Shown here: piece by piece, positions 18,324-26,362 of the stretch
Numbering within the stretch: the stretch's first letter is position 1
Layout: each line of letters begins with the position of its first letter
NCBI GenBank assembly: GCA_012718915.1
Contig: JAAYBI010000078.1
Location: forward strand, 1 to 64,000
DNA from: Clostridiaceae bacterium
GTDB taxonomy: Bacteria; Bacillota; Clostridia; Saccharofermentanales; Saccharofermentanaceae
DNA length: 64,000 nucleotides
Reading direction: 5' to 3'
Position numbers and translations under genes: made by a program
The notes under the pieces: generated by a model
Told to the model about the DNA's origin: nothing
Database searches by the model: none
Seen by the model: the letters and a program-made list of their open reading frames with translations, nothing else

Positions 18324-19810
18324 TGCCGATTTTTACATTTGACGAAATTTGTGTTGCGACAGGCGGCCGGCTATTTAATTATTCAGGAGATTCTGAGGGA
18401 TTATCCGTACGTCAGACCACGAGCGTAAGTACGGATACTCGAGATATCCGGGCGGGAGCTCTGTTTGTGGCGCTTAAGGGAGAACGGTTTGACGGGCATC
18501 GTTTTTGTCAGATTGCGGCCGATAAAGGTGCGGCGCTGCTTTTGGTTTCGGATTGTTCGAACTTGCCGTCAGGGCTTCCGTATTTGTTGGTTTCGGATAC
18601 ACTATTAGCATTGGGTCAAATTGCTAAGTATTATCGTATTCGCCTGGGATGCAAGGTCATCGGAGTTACCGGAAGTGTGGGAAAGACATCCACTCGCAGG
18701 ATGATAGAATCGGTCTTCGGCAAGAGCATGAAGACACATGCAACAAAAGATAATAATAATAATGAAATCGGTCTGCCTATGACAATACTGTCCGCCCCTG
18801 AGGATGTTGAGCTGATAATATTGGAAATGGGTATGAGACTTAAGGGCGAGATTTCTTATCTGACGCACATAGCGATGCCGGATGTTGCCGTCATTAGTAA
18901 TATCGGTGTTGCACATATTGAGCGATTAGGCAGCAAAGAAGCGATTCTGGAGGCAAAGCTCGAAATATGCGAAGGACTAATCAACGAAAAGCTGCTTGTA
19001 ATTAACGGAGAAGACAGTCTGTTGTCACAACGTTTGCTCAAATCAGGAGAAAAGACATGGGGTGAACTCGGGGTTGCATTTTCGGCTGTTAATTTGTTAG
19101 AGGATAATCCTCCTATCGTTTCTGCCGCAAATCAAGTCGTAAAGCTCATGTCTGCTCGCTATTTCGAATCCGGATCAGAATTTTTAGTCAGGTGGTTTTC
19201 TGAGAACGAAGAGCAAGAAATCAGTTTCAGACTAAATGTAGCAGGACAGCACCATGTCAATAACGCTTTGCTTGCTATATTATGTGCGCTGCATTTTGAT
19301 GTTTCGGTACAGGCAATATGCGAGGGACTCGAAGAATTCTCTGTACTCGACGGGCGCGGTAAACTATTAAAACTAGGCCGATACCTCATATACGACGACG
19401 CTTATAACGCCGGTCCGGAGTCCATGGCGGCTTCTTTCGATAGTCTGAAACTATTGGCTCCGAATTCAAGACGAGTCGCGGCGGTCGGCGGGATGTTGGA
19501 ACTCGGTGATTATGCGAAACAATATCATTTTGAAGCCGGAATCGCAGCGGCAAAATCAGGGCTGTCACTGATCGCGGTTTGCGGTCAGCACAAAGATGCT
19601 TTTATTGAAGGCGTGCGAACAATATCTACAGATATTCAAGTTATCATGTGCGAAGACAAGGACGAGATGGTGGATGTATTAGCCCAAAAACTTCAACCGG
19701 AAGATGCGTTGCTCATAAAGGCATCACACGCTTTTGGCTTTCATACACTCGCAAGTGAACTGCTGAATAAAATAAATGAGAATCAAATCAAATCGGAGGC
19801 GAATAAATGA
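18323..19810 (+). CDS. murF: UDP-MurNAc-tripeptide D-Ala-D-Ala ligase MurF
   Basis: MurF completes the cytoplasmic stem pentapeptide. The Mur ligase P-loop VTGSVGKTSTRRMIE lies near residue 115; DNNNNEIGLP and DDAYNAGPESM are further MurF motifs. Two starts are possible, GTG 18320 and ATG 18323; I prefer the ATG because the weak AGGG site is 7 bases away and it gives a TGATG junction with murE. The gene overlaps ftsW by 4 bases. mraY and murD, which usually come next, are absent. Confidence 0.96.
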   Translation: MPIFTFDEICVATGGRLFNYSGDSEGLSVRQTTSVSTDTRDIRAGALFVALKGERFDGHRFCQIAADKGAALLLVSDCSNLPSGLPYLLVSDTLLALGQIAKYYRIRLGCKVIGVTGSVGKTSTRRMIESVFGKSMKTHATKDNNNNEIGLPMTILSAPEDVELIILEMGMRLKGEISYLTHIAMPDVAVISNIGVAHIERLGSKEAILEAKLEICEGLINEKLLVINGEDSLLSQRLLKSGEKTWGELGVAFSAVNLLEDNPPIVSAANQVVKLMSARYFESGSEFLVRWFSENEEQEISFRLNVAGQHHVNNALLAILCALHFDVSVQAICEGLEEFSVLDGRGKLLKLGRYLIYDDAYNAGPESMAASFDSLKLLAPNSRRVAAVGGMLELGDYAKQYHFEAGIAAAKSGLSLIAVCGQHKDAFIEGVRTISTDIQVIMCEDKDEMVDVLAQKLQPEDALLIKASHAFGFHTLASELLNKINENQIKSEANK

Positions 19811-21132
19811 GTAATAGACATTCTCATATTGAGGATTCGTCTTTCGACTCGAGAAAAATTGAGCTCGAGTCGCCTTATCGATTAAATATACCGATGTTGT
19901 TATTGACAATCGTCTTAATATGTTACGGCTTAATTATGTTGTTTTCTGCGAGCATTTCGGTGGGATACAATAAAATGCAGAATCCACTCTACTTTGTGGT
20001 TTTTCAAGGTCAGATGACTTTTGTAGGCGTTATTTTCATCGCTATTTTACTTTTTATCCCCATCAAGACCTTTAACAGGATTTCTCTGGTCGTCATAGCG
20101 ATGTCCGTCTCAGTAGCATTACTTGTATACACATGGCAATTCGGTATGGCATTAAATGGTGCCCGTCGTTGGATCGAAGTCGGATCTAAATCATTTCAGA
20201 CTTCTGAAGTAGTAAAAGTGGCATTAGTTTTTTCCATTGCGGGCTATCGTTCTTATGTCATTCGTATGAGACAGGCAGGCAGACTTCTTACCCGCAACCC
20301 GAAGTGGCAAGACATTTTTGACAGCTTTATTGATATTGTCTTGCCTGTATCTGTAATTGCAATCTGTCTGTTGCTTGTATTGATGCAGCCCCATGTTTCG
20401 AGTTTTGTCATCTTGTCTGCAATTACGTTGATTTGTTTTCTGGTGTCCGGAATTAAGCTTAAGTCATGGTTTTATGGTGGGAGCATATTAATAATTGCCG
20501 GAATTGTACTTGGATCGTGTTTCTATCTTGTATCTAGTGAATCTCAAAAGGAGAAAATCGAAAAGAATTTTGCTCATGTATTCGTCCGGCTAAATATCTT
20601 TGAGACAATGACGTCAGATGATGATGAGTCGGTGGAAAATGATACTCAACCGGATTCGACAGATGATAGTTCCCTTTACCAAAACAAACAATCAACGATT
20701 GCGATCGGATCCGGAGGACTTAGGGGCTTAGGGTTCGGGAATAGTCGTCAGAAATACATGTACTTACCTGAGGCACACAACGATTTTGTATATTCTATTG
20801 CTTGCGAAGAGTTGGGCTTAATCGGAGGCAGTTCAATCATACTCCTCTTCTGGGCATTTTTTGTTGGCGGGATGGCGATTGCGTGGCGAACAAAAGATGT
20901 TTATTCGAGAATATTAGCTGTCGGGTATACATCACTAATTACAATCCAGGCATTTCTGAATATTGCTGTTGCGATCGGCGCGATCCCTCCGACGGGAGTT
21001 ACTTTGCCTTTTTTTAGTGCAGGTGGCTCGGCAAATTTATTTTTCTTGGTTGCGGTTGGCATGATTCTTTCTGTTTCCCGTTCGGGGGTTAAGCGAAAAA
21101 AGACAATTATTGTGAGTGAGGTAATGAGATGA
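19807..21132 (+). CDS. ftsW: Division SEDS glycosyltransferase FtsW
   Basis: FtsW polymerises septal glycan strands and works with the class B PBP. The 441-residue protein has about ten membrane segments and SEDS motifs including FQTSEVVKVALV, HNDFVYSIACEELGLIGG and PPTGVTLPFFSAGGSA. A polar, Asp-rich loop of about 30 residues (near residues 265-295) lies on the outside before the SEDS motif, longer than in typical FtsW. The reading frame starts inside the murF stop (ATGA) behind GGAGG, and ends in an ATGA overlap with murG. Confidence 0.93.
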   Translation: MSNRHSHIEDSSFDSRKIELESPYRLNIPMLLLTIVLICYGLIMLFSASISVGYNKMQNPLYFVVFQGQMTFVGVIFIAILLFIPIKTFNRISLVVIAMSVSVALLVYTWQFGMALNGARRWIEVGSKSFQTSEVVKVALVFSIAGYRSYVIRMRQAGRLLTRNPKWQDIFDSFIDIVLPVSVIAICLLLVLMQPHVSSFVILSAITLICFLVSGIKLKSWFYGGSILIIAGIVLGSCFYLVSSESQKEKIEKNFAHVFVRLNIFETMTSDDDESVENDTQPDSTDDSSLYQNKQSTIAIGSGGLRGLGFGNSRQKYMYLPEAHNDFVYSIACEELGLIGGSSIILLFWAFFVGGMAIAWRTKDVYSRILAVGYTSLITIQAFLNIAVAIGAIPPTGVTLPFFSAGGSANLFFLVAVGMILSVSRSGVKRKKTIIVSEVMR

Positions 21133-22226
21133 GCATAACAGTGTTGATTGCCGGTGGAGGAACTAGCGGACATATCAACCCGGCAATTGCGATTGCCGAT
21201 AGAATACGCCTTGAGTGGCCGGATGCAATTATTGTCTTTTGCGGTACGGAACGTGGGCTTGAGAGTTCGCTGGTACCGAGCAACGGATACACATTTGAAA
21301 AAATTCGTGCCAGTGGATTTCCGTCGAGGCCTTCAGTCAAATTGATTCGTGCTGTGAGTGATTTTTTTGCCGGTCGCAAGGCCTGTATTTCATTAATTGA
21401 GCAGTATAAACCGAATATTGTCATTGGAACGGGAGGATATGTTTGTGGCCCTTTAGTTTCGGCTGCAAAAAAGAAAAATATACCGATTCTATTACATGAG
21501 CAGAATGCGTTTGCCGGACGTGCGAATCGCGTGCTCTCGAGAGGCGTAAGTTCAGTTTGCACCGGTTTTCCGGATATGGAGAGTGCTTTTCCGTCAGCAA
21601 AGGAAGTCATTTATACAGGAAATCCGATACGCTCGGCCTTTCATACCTCCGATCGGGTGAGTTCGCGCAAGGCGATTGGTGTAGAGAAAGAATTCTATGT
21701 GCTCTGTATGGGCGGAAGTCTCGGTTCGAAAACACTTAACGAGACGATGGTCGAATTATCGAAAAAATTGCCTTCGGATGGTTCTTTCAGAATTGTATTG
21801 TCTTCCGGTAAACAACAGCACCGGTTGCTCACCGAAAAATATAACGTTCAAGATTTGAACATGGAGATTTTTGAATACATTGATGATACCAAAACATATA
21901 TGGACGCAGCGGATCTAATCATTTGCCGAGCGGGCGCAATCACATGTGCCGAAGTGGCAGCACTCGGAGTTCCTGCACTGTTCGTGCCCTACCCGTATGC
22001 TGCCGGAGATCATCAAACTTATAATGCTAAGGTATTTTCAGATCGTCGTGCAGGCTTTCTAATTGCAGATGCAGATTTGTCTGCAGAAAAAATTGTAGAC
22101 ATTATTGATCATTTGAAAAATGATCACGAGCAAGCGGCTCAACTTCGAATGGCTTCAAAATCGCTTTGTGTGGTCGATGCGGCAGACAGAATCATGAATG
22201 TCATTAAGAAAGTGATTAAGCAGTGA
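21129..22226 (+). CDS. murG: Lipid II synthase MurG
   Basis: MurG adds GlcNAc to lipid I at the inner face of the membrane. The 365-residue GT-B fold enzyme shows GGGTSGHINPAIAIAD at the N-terminus, HEQNAFAGRANR near residue 120 and the donor-binding segment with ICRAGAITCAEVAALG near residue 265. It is tightly coupled to ftsW and ftsQ by 4-base overlaps, so SEDS polymerase, its substrate-making enzyme and a divisome scaffold are made together. Confidence 0.97.
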   Translation: MSITVLIAGGGTSGHINPAIAIADRIRLEWPDAIIVFCGTERGLESSLVPSNGYTFEKIRASGFPSRPSVKLIRAVSDFFAGRKACISLIEQYKPNIVIGTGGYVCGPLVSAAKKKNIPILLHEQNAFAGRANRVLSRGVSSVCTGFPDMESAFPSAKEVIYTGNPIRSAFHTSDRVSSRKAIGVEKEFYVLCMGGSLGSKTLNETMVELSKKLPSDGSFRIVLSSGKQQHRLLTEKYNVQDLNMEIFEYIDDTKTYMDAADLIICRAGAITCAEVAALGVPALFVPYPYAAGDHQTYNAKVFSDRRAGFLIADADLSAEKIVDIIDHLKNDHEQAAQLRMASKSLCVVDAADRIMNVIKKVIKQ

Positions 22227-23092
22227 ATGATATTAAAAGAGAAAGAAAAGTGCCGGAGTTATTGATTTCGGAGCAAAGGTCTCAAATAAATGAGCGAGTG
22301 ATGAGCAAAAAAGCACTTGTAGTCATTTTGAGTATTTTGATTCTTCTGATAGTGGGAGTGCTTGTTTGGGTGTTGCCACCCTTTTATGTAAAAAAAATTA
22401 TTGTCAGCGGCACCAGGGAATTGTCAGAAGAAGAAATAATCAATTCGATGGGTATAGAAATGACAGATCATCTCTTATCGAACATCGGGGGTGACTTTTT
22501 TCAGATTGTGGGACTCAGGTACGGTAATATTGAGGAAGAGTTGCGCGAGAGTTTTCCGTATATTGAGTCAGTGAAAATTCGTTTTTCTCTGCCCTCAACG
22601 GTAAAAGTTGAAGTCATCGAAAGACAGAAAATCGGATACATTGATCTTCCGGACGGGTATGCTGTCATTGATAAAAACGGAACGGTGGTAGAATTACAAA
22701 CAACTGATGAATTGCCGGATGTCCCTATGATGCTTGGATTGCCGATAAATAGTGTTCGTCTTGGCGAAAAAATCGGAATGGATAATTTCGATGGATTTGA
22801 TCTTTGTATCGTGGTTTTTGCTGCCGTGATTGATGCGGATAAATCAAATGTTGCGGATAAGGAATTTCAGCTGATGAAGTGCGTGCGCTCTGTGCGATAC
22901 GTTGACAACAAAACAATTTTTCTGACTATGGTGTTACCGGAGACCACACGCACGATATCCGTTAAAATCGGCGGACTGCAAAATTTGAAGGACGATATGA
23001 ATTGGTTGAGACACGCCGTCTCCATACATGCTTTTGATGAAATGCAAGGTACTATGTTGGATATGACAGGCACCCAGTACTCGCTCAGATAG
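22223..23092 (+). CDS. ftsQ: Cell division protein FtsQ/DivIB
   Basis: FtsQ/DivIB is the bitopic protein that, with FtsL and DivIC, controls the septal FtsW-PBP pair. The 289-residue product has a cytoplasmic tail (1-30), one membrane segment (about 31-52), then a POTRA domain (about 53-125, beginning VKKIIVSGTRELSEEEI) and a beta domain. Start is GTG at 22223 overlapping the murG stop codon. murB, often found before this gene, is not here. Confidence 0.9.
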   Translation: MNDIKRERKVPELLISEQRSQINERVMSKKALVVILSILILLIVGVLVWVLPPFYVKKIIVSGTRELSEEEIINSMGIEMTDHLLSNIGGDFFQIVGLRYGNIEEELRESFPYIESVKIRFSLPSTVKVEVIERQKIGYIDLPDGYAVIDKNGTVVELQTTDELPDVPMMLGLPINSVRLGEKIGMDNFDGFDLCIVVFAAVIDADKSNVADKEFQLMKCVRSVRYVDNKTIFLTMVLPETTRTISVKIGGLQNLKDDMNWLRHAVSIHAFDEMQGTMLDMTGTQYSLR

Positions 23093-23104
23093 GAGGAATA
23101 GAAA

Positions 23105-23506
23105 ATGATACCGTTGCTCGGATTGATTATCGGACTCGTAATAGGTTTTTTTATTAATGTGGATATTCCGCAAGTATATGCGCCATATATCGCAATTCTT
23201 GTGTTGGCGATGCTATGTTCTCTGACCGGTGCAGCAAAAGCGAGCTTGAAAGGTGAATTTAATACGAGATCGTTTTTGGCCGGATTAACGATGAACAGTA
23301 TTTTTGCTCTGGTTTTGACATCCATAGGAGAGCAACTCAAGATGCCTCTGAGCTATGCAGCGATTTTCGCTTTTGGCCACCAAATGTACTATCATTTGGT
23401 CATCATTCGCAAATTGTTACTGGAATATTACGACAAGAAAAGGCTCGAAAGGGCGCAGGAAGAAGGTGGTGGCGATTCCGAGCCCGAGGCAGACGATTCT
23501 TTGTAA
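23105..23506 (+). CDS. sbp: Small basic protein Sbp (DUF1290 family)
   Basis: A 133-residue membrane protein with three hydrophobic segments starting MIPLLGLIIGLVIGFF. Genes of this family lie between divIB/ftsQ and ftsZ in many Firmicutes, where B. subtilis calls it sbp; its function is unknown. GGAGG is 8 bases before the ATG. The C-terminus is a short acidic, Glu/Asp-rich tail, so the name basic fits poorly here. Confidence 0.85.
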   Translation: MIPLLGLIIGLVIGFFINVDIPQVYAPYIAILVLAMLCSLTGAAKASLKGEFNTRSFLAGLTMNSIFALVLTSIGEQLKMPLSYAAIFAFGHQMYYHLVIIRKLLLEYYDKKRLERAQEEGGGDSEPEADDSL

Positions 23507-23534
23507 CACAAACGAAACAATAGATCAAATTCTA

Positions 23535-23563
23535 TTGCTTGACCACTACATTTAGTGTAGAAT
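23535..23563 (+). promoter_or_regulatory. Promoter of ftsZ-nrdR
   Basis: TTGCTT (23535-23540), a 17-base spacer and TAGAAT (23558-23563) fit a sigma-A promoter with a start near 23570 and a leader of about 70 bases. A palindrome fills most of the spacer and overlaps the -10 box. This gives ftsZ and nrdR a promoter separate from the upstream cluster. Confidence 0.65.
23543..23558 (+). promoter_or_regulatory. Candidate NrdR box inside the ftsZ-nrdR promoter
   Basis: CCACTACATTTAGTGT matches 13 of 16 positions of the NrdR consensus ACACTATATATAGTGT as I recall it. NrdR boxes usually come in pairs about 31 bases apart; here only a partial half-site (ACTACA, 23574-23579) follows. The position over the -10 box suggests repression. 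NrdR itself is encoded downstream in the same transcript. Confidence 0.45.
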
Positions 23564-23638
23564 CGAGAAGAATACTACAAAACAAGAGTTTTTGGATATC
23601 AGTCTTACCCCAATGAATTTATATGGAGGACTCCTTTC

Positions 23639-25153
23639 ATGTCAGATTACAGACTTGGATTTTCGCTCGAAGAGGAACCTTTTGCAGCCATTAAGGTTGT
23701 AGGTGTAGGCGGCGGCGGATGTAATGCTGTTGACCGAATGATTGACAGTGCCGTTCAGGGCATAGACTTTATTTCTATTAATACAGATCATCAGGCTTTA
23801 GCTCGTTCTAAGGCTCAGACACGCATCCAAATCGGCGAGAAAATAACACGCGGTTTAGGCTGTGGTGCCGATCCGTCAGTCGGAGAGAAGGCTGCCGATG
23901 AGTCCAAAGACGAAATTGCACAAGCAATTCGCGGAACTGATATGCTGTTTATTACTGCCGGTATGGGCGGTGGTACCGGAACCGGTGCTGCTCCTGTTGT
24001 AGCTCAGATTGCAAGAGAATTGGGAATCCTGACAGTTGCCGTTGTAACTCGTCCTTTCCGTTTCGAAGGTCCTCGACGTATGCAGAATGCAGAAAGAGGT
24101 ATCCGGGAAATTGAGAAGTATGTGGATTCTCTGATTATCGTTGCCAACGATAAATTACTCGAAATTACGGATGAAGATACTTCTATAGATGAAGCATTCA
24201 ACATGGCTGATCAGGTTCTGAAGTTTGGTGTAGCGGGTATTTCCGATCTTGTTGCTATCCCCGGACTCATCAATCTTGACTTGGCGGATGTTCGCCGGGT
24301 TATGACGGATGCGGGTATCTGCCATATGGGTATCGGACGTGCTTCAGGAGAGAACAGAGCGGCTGTTGCCGTTAAGCAAGCAATCAGCAGTCCGCTTTTG
24401 GATACGACAATCGAGGGGGCTCGCGGTGTAATTCTGAACTTCACCGGCGGAAGAAGCATGAAGCTTCATGAAATTGACGAGGCGGCTTCCGTTGTTCGCG
24501 ATTCTGTATCCAGCGATGCAGATATCATTGTCGGTGCCGTTATTGATCCGACGCTTGAAGATGAGATTATGATTACGGTCATCGCTTCCGGATTTGATAA
24601 CGACGATATCGTATCCGGTTTCAGACCGACGACATCGACAATTTCCAGAACCACACCTCCTGTATCGGTTCGCGAACCGGCTCGTTCAAGTGGCGGTTCC
24701 TTGTTTGATCGTTCAACGGCGACCGCTCCGGTTGCGGCACCGAAGCCCAAGAAATCCGAAGTGCCACAGTTTCTTTTCGGTGATCCTCCGGAAGAGATCG
24801 ATGATACGAAGATTGCGCCGATGCCATCGGCCGGATATCCGCCGATCGAGCCTTACAGATCTGCACCGCCGGCGCATTATGCTGCCGGACATGGACAGGC
24901 TCCGGCGCCTCAGCAGGCACCGACTCCGGTTGCGCCCCAGCATAATCCGCAATACGCGCCATATCCTCAGCAAGGACAAGCGAATCCGAATCCTCAGCGC
25001 CCGACCGGACGCCCGCAGCCCAATGTTGCGCCTTCGAAGCCTAACCGACCGGTTGCGCCTCAGCCGGATCAGTCGGCCGCACCTCGCGCTCCGGAAAAGA
25101 AGAACAGAGTACTGCCTTGGTTTCTGACCGACAACGACAATGCGGAAGAGTGA
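23639..25153 (+). CDS. ftsZ: Cell division GTPase FtsZ
   Basis: FtsZ forms the cytokinetic ring. The GTPase core (about 1-320) shows VGGGGCNAVDRMI and the tubulin signature GGGTGTGAAPVVAQ. It is followed by an unusually long linker (about 330-485) rich in Pro, Gln, Ala and Arg, and a C-terminal peptide around RVLPWFLTD that should bind membrane tethers or SepF. The 504-residue length (typically about 370-400) is due to the linker. GGAGG lies upstream of the ATG. No ftsA is present next to it; sepF is at the right end of the window. Confidence 0.98.
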   Translation: MSDYRLGFSLEEEPFAAIKVVGVGGGGCNAVDRMIDSAVQGIDFISINTDHQALARSKAQTRIQIGEKITRGLGCGADPSVGEKAADESKDEIAQAIRGTDMLFITAGMGGGTGTGAAPVVAQIARELGILTVAVVTRPFRFEGPRRMQNAERGIREIEKYVDSLIIVANDKLLEITDEDTSIDEAFNMADQVLKFGVAGISDLVAIPGLINLDLADVRRVMTDAGICHMGIGRASGENRAAVAVKQAISSPLLDTTIEGARGVILNFTGGRSMKLHEIDEAASVVRDSVSSDADIIVGAVIDPTLEDEIMITVIASGFDNDDIVSGFRPTTSTISRTTPPVSVREPARSSGGSLFDRSTATAPVAAPKPKKSEVPQFLFGDPPEEIDDTKIAPMPSAGYPPIEPYRSAPPAHYAAGHGQAPAPQQAPTPVAPQHNPQYAPYPQQGQANPNPQRPTGRPQPNVAPSKPNRPVAPQPDQSAAPRAPEKKNRVLPWFLTDNDNAEE

Positions 25154-25156
25154 GTT

Positions 25157-25612
25157 ATGAAGTGCCCTTTTTGCGGACATGATGAAGATCGGGTCATCGA
25201 CTCAAGGCCTGCCGAAGAAGGCGCGGCGATTCGAAGAAGAAGAGAGTGTATCGGCTGTTGCGGCCGCTATACGACATACGAAAAAATCGAATCACTTCCA
25301 CTTCTGGTCATTAAGAAAGACGGGACGCGAGAGCCGTTCTCCAGAGACAAGATTCTCAACGGTCTTTTGAAGGCTTGTGAAAAGAGGCCGGTATCCAATG
25401 ATCAGCTTTACGAGATATTGTCTTTCGTTGAAGCTCGCATTCAGAGTGCGCCAAACAGAGAAATTTCTTCGGGAGACATTGGTGAACTTGTGATGGTGCG
25501 TCTTAAGGATGTTGACGAAGTCGCTTACGTTCGTTTTGCGTCTGTATATCGGCAATTTAAGGATGTTCATTCTTTTATGGAAGAGCTCACGCAAATGCTG
25601 AGCAAGAAGTGA
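25157..25612 (+). CDS. nrdR: Ribonucleotide reductase repressor NrdR
   Basis: NrdR represses ribonucleotide reductase genes when dATP is high. The protein (151 residues) has an N-terminal zinc ribbon with CPFC at 3-6 and CIGC at 31-34, followed by the typical GRYTTYEK, and then an ATP-cone domain (about 47-137, starting [17 protein letters not shown]). It starts 3 bases after ftsZ and is almost certainly cotranscribed with it. In spore formers spoIIGA-sigE-sigG commonly lie between the two genes. Confidence 0.97.
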   Translation: MKCPFCGHDEDRVIDSRPAEEGAAIRRRRECIGCCGRYTTYEKIESLPLLVIKKDGTREPFSRDKILNGLLKACEKRPVSNDQLYEILSFVEARIQSAPNREISSGDIGELVMVRLKDVDEVAYVRFASVYRQFKDVHSFMEELTQMLSKK

Positions 25613-25622
25613 GGTAATTAAG

Positions 25623-26339
25623 ATGAAAAAAGTATTAGTTGTCGATGATGATCCGAATATTGTTGAGGTTCTGAGACTTTACTTTGATAAAGATGGATTT
25701 GCCGTCATTAGTTGTCTTTCAGGGGATCGTGCCGTGGATACTTTCATGGCAGCTAAACCGGACCTTGTCGTTTTAGATCTCATGTTGCCGGGTAAGGATG
25801 GATATGATATTTGTCGGGAAATCAGAAAAACGTCGGATGTGCCGATTATCATGCTCACGGCCAGGACGGATACCCTCGACAAAGTGGTCGGACTTGAATT
25901 AGGTGCTGATGATTATGTACAGAAGCCATTTGAGCCCAAAGAACTTCTTGCACGTGTTAAGGCAGTTCTGCGTCGTGTCGAAAAGAAGGATGACGCCCCT
26001 GTATCATTACCGGAGCAACCGGAAAATGCCGAGGTGGTTCAGTACAGAGGCTTGACAGTTGATAAAGCAAGATATGTCGTATTAGTCGATGAGAAAGAGA
26101 TTGAGATGCCGCCAAAGGAGCTCGAACTTTTATTTTTCCTTGCTTCTCATCCCAATCGAGTATTTACGCGGGAGCAATTGCTTGAGAATGTTTGGGGATA
26201 TGATTTTTACGGAGAGTCACGTACTGTTGACGTACACGTCAAACGCATTCGCGAAAAAATTGAGAGTCCGGACAAGGATGTCAATTGGCAAATTAAGACC
26301 GTATGGGGTGTCGGCTATAAGTTCGAAGCCAACAACTGA
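25623..26339 (+). CDS. OmpR/PhoB-family response regulator
   Basis: A 238-residue DNA-binding response regulator. The receiver domain (1-120) has the acidic pocket DDD at 8-10, the phosphorylation site Asp52 in VVLDLMLPGKDG, Thr in MLTAR and Lys in QKPFEPKELL. The winged-helix domain (about 140-236) ends with the typical VWGVGYKFE. It is followed 23 bases later by a histidine kinase, forming one two-component system. The signal and target genes cannot be told; it resembles general PhoP/YycF-like regulators but I would not assign a name. Confidence 0.93.
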   Translation: MKKVLVVDDDPNIVEVLRLYFDKDGFAVISCLSGDRAVDTFMAAKPDLVVLDLMLPGKDGYDICREIRKTSDVPIIMLTARTDTLDKVVGLELGADDYVQKPFEPKELLARVKAVLRRVEKKDDAPVSLPEQPENAEVVQYRGLTVDKARYVVLVDEKEIEMPPKELELLFFLASHPNRVFTREQLLENVWGYDFYGESRTVDVHVKRIREKIESPDKDVNWQIKTVWGVGYKFEANN

Positions 26340-26362
26340 TGTCGGTAGCGAGCGGGTCATAA

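Noticed and set aside
24594-25180. Alternative-frame reading frames over the ftsZ 3' end
   Set aside because: The Pro/Gln-rich linker of FtsZ removes stops from other frames; products are Arg-rich low complexity without start signals.
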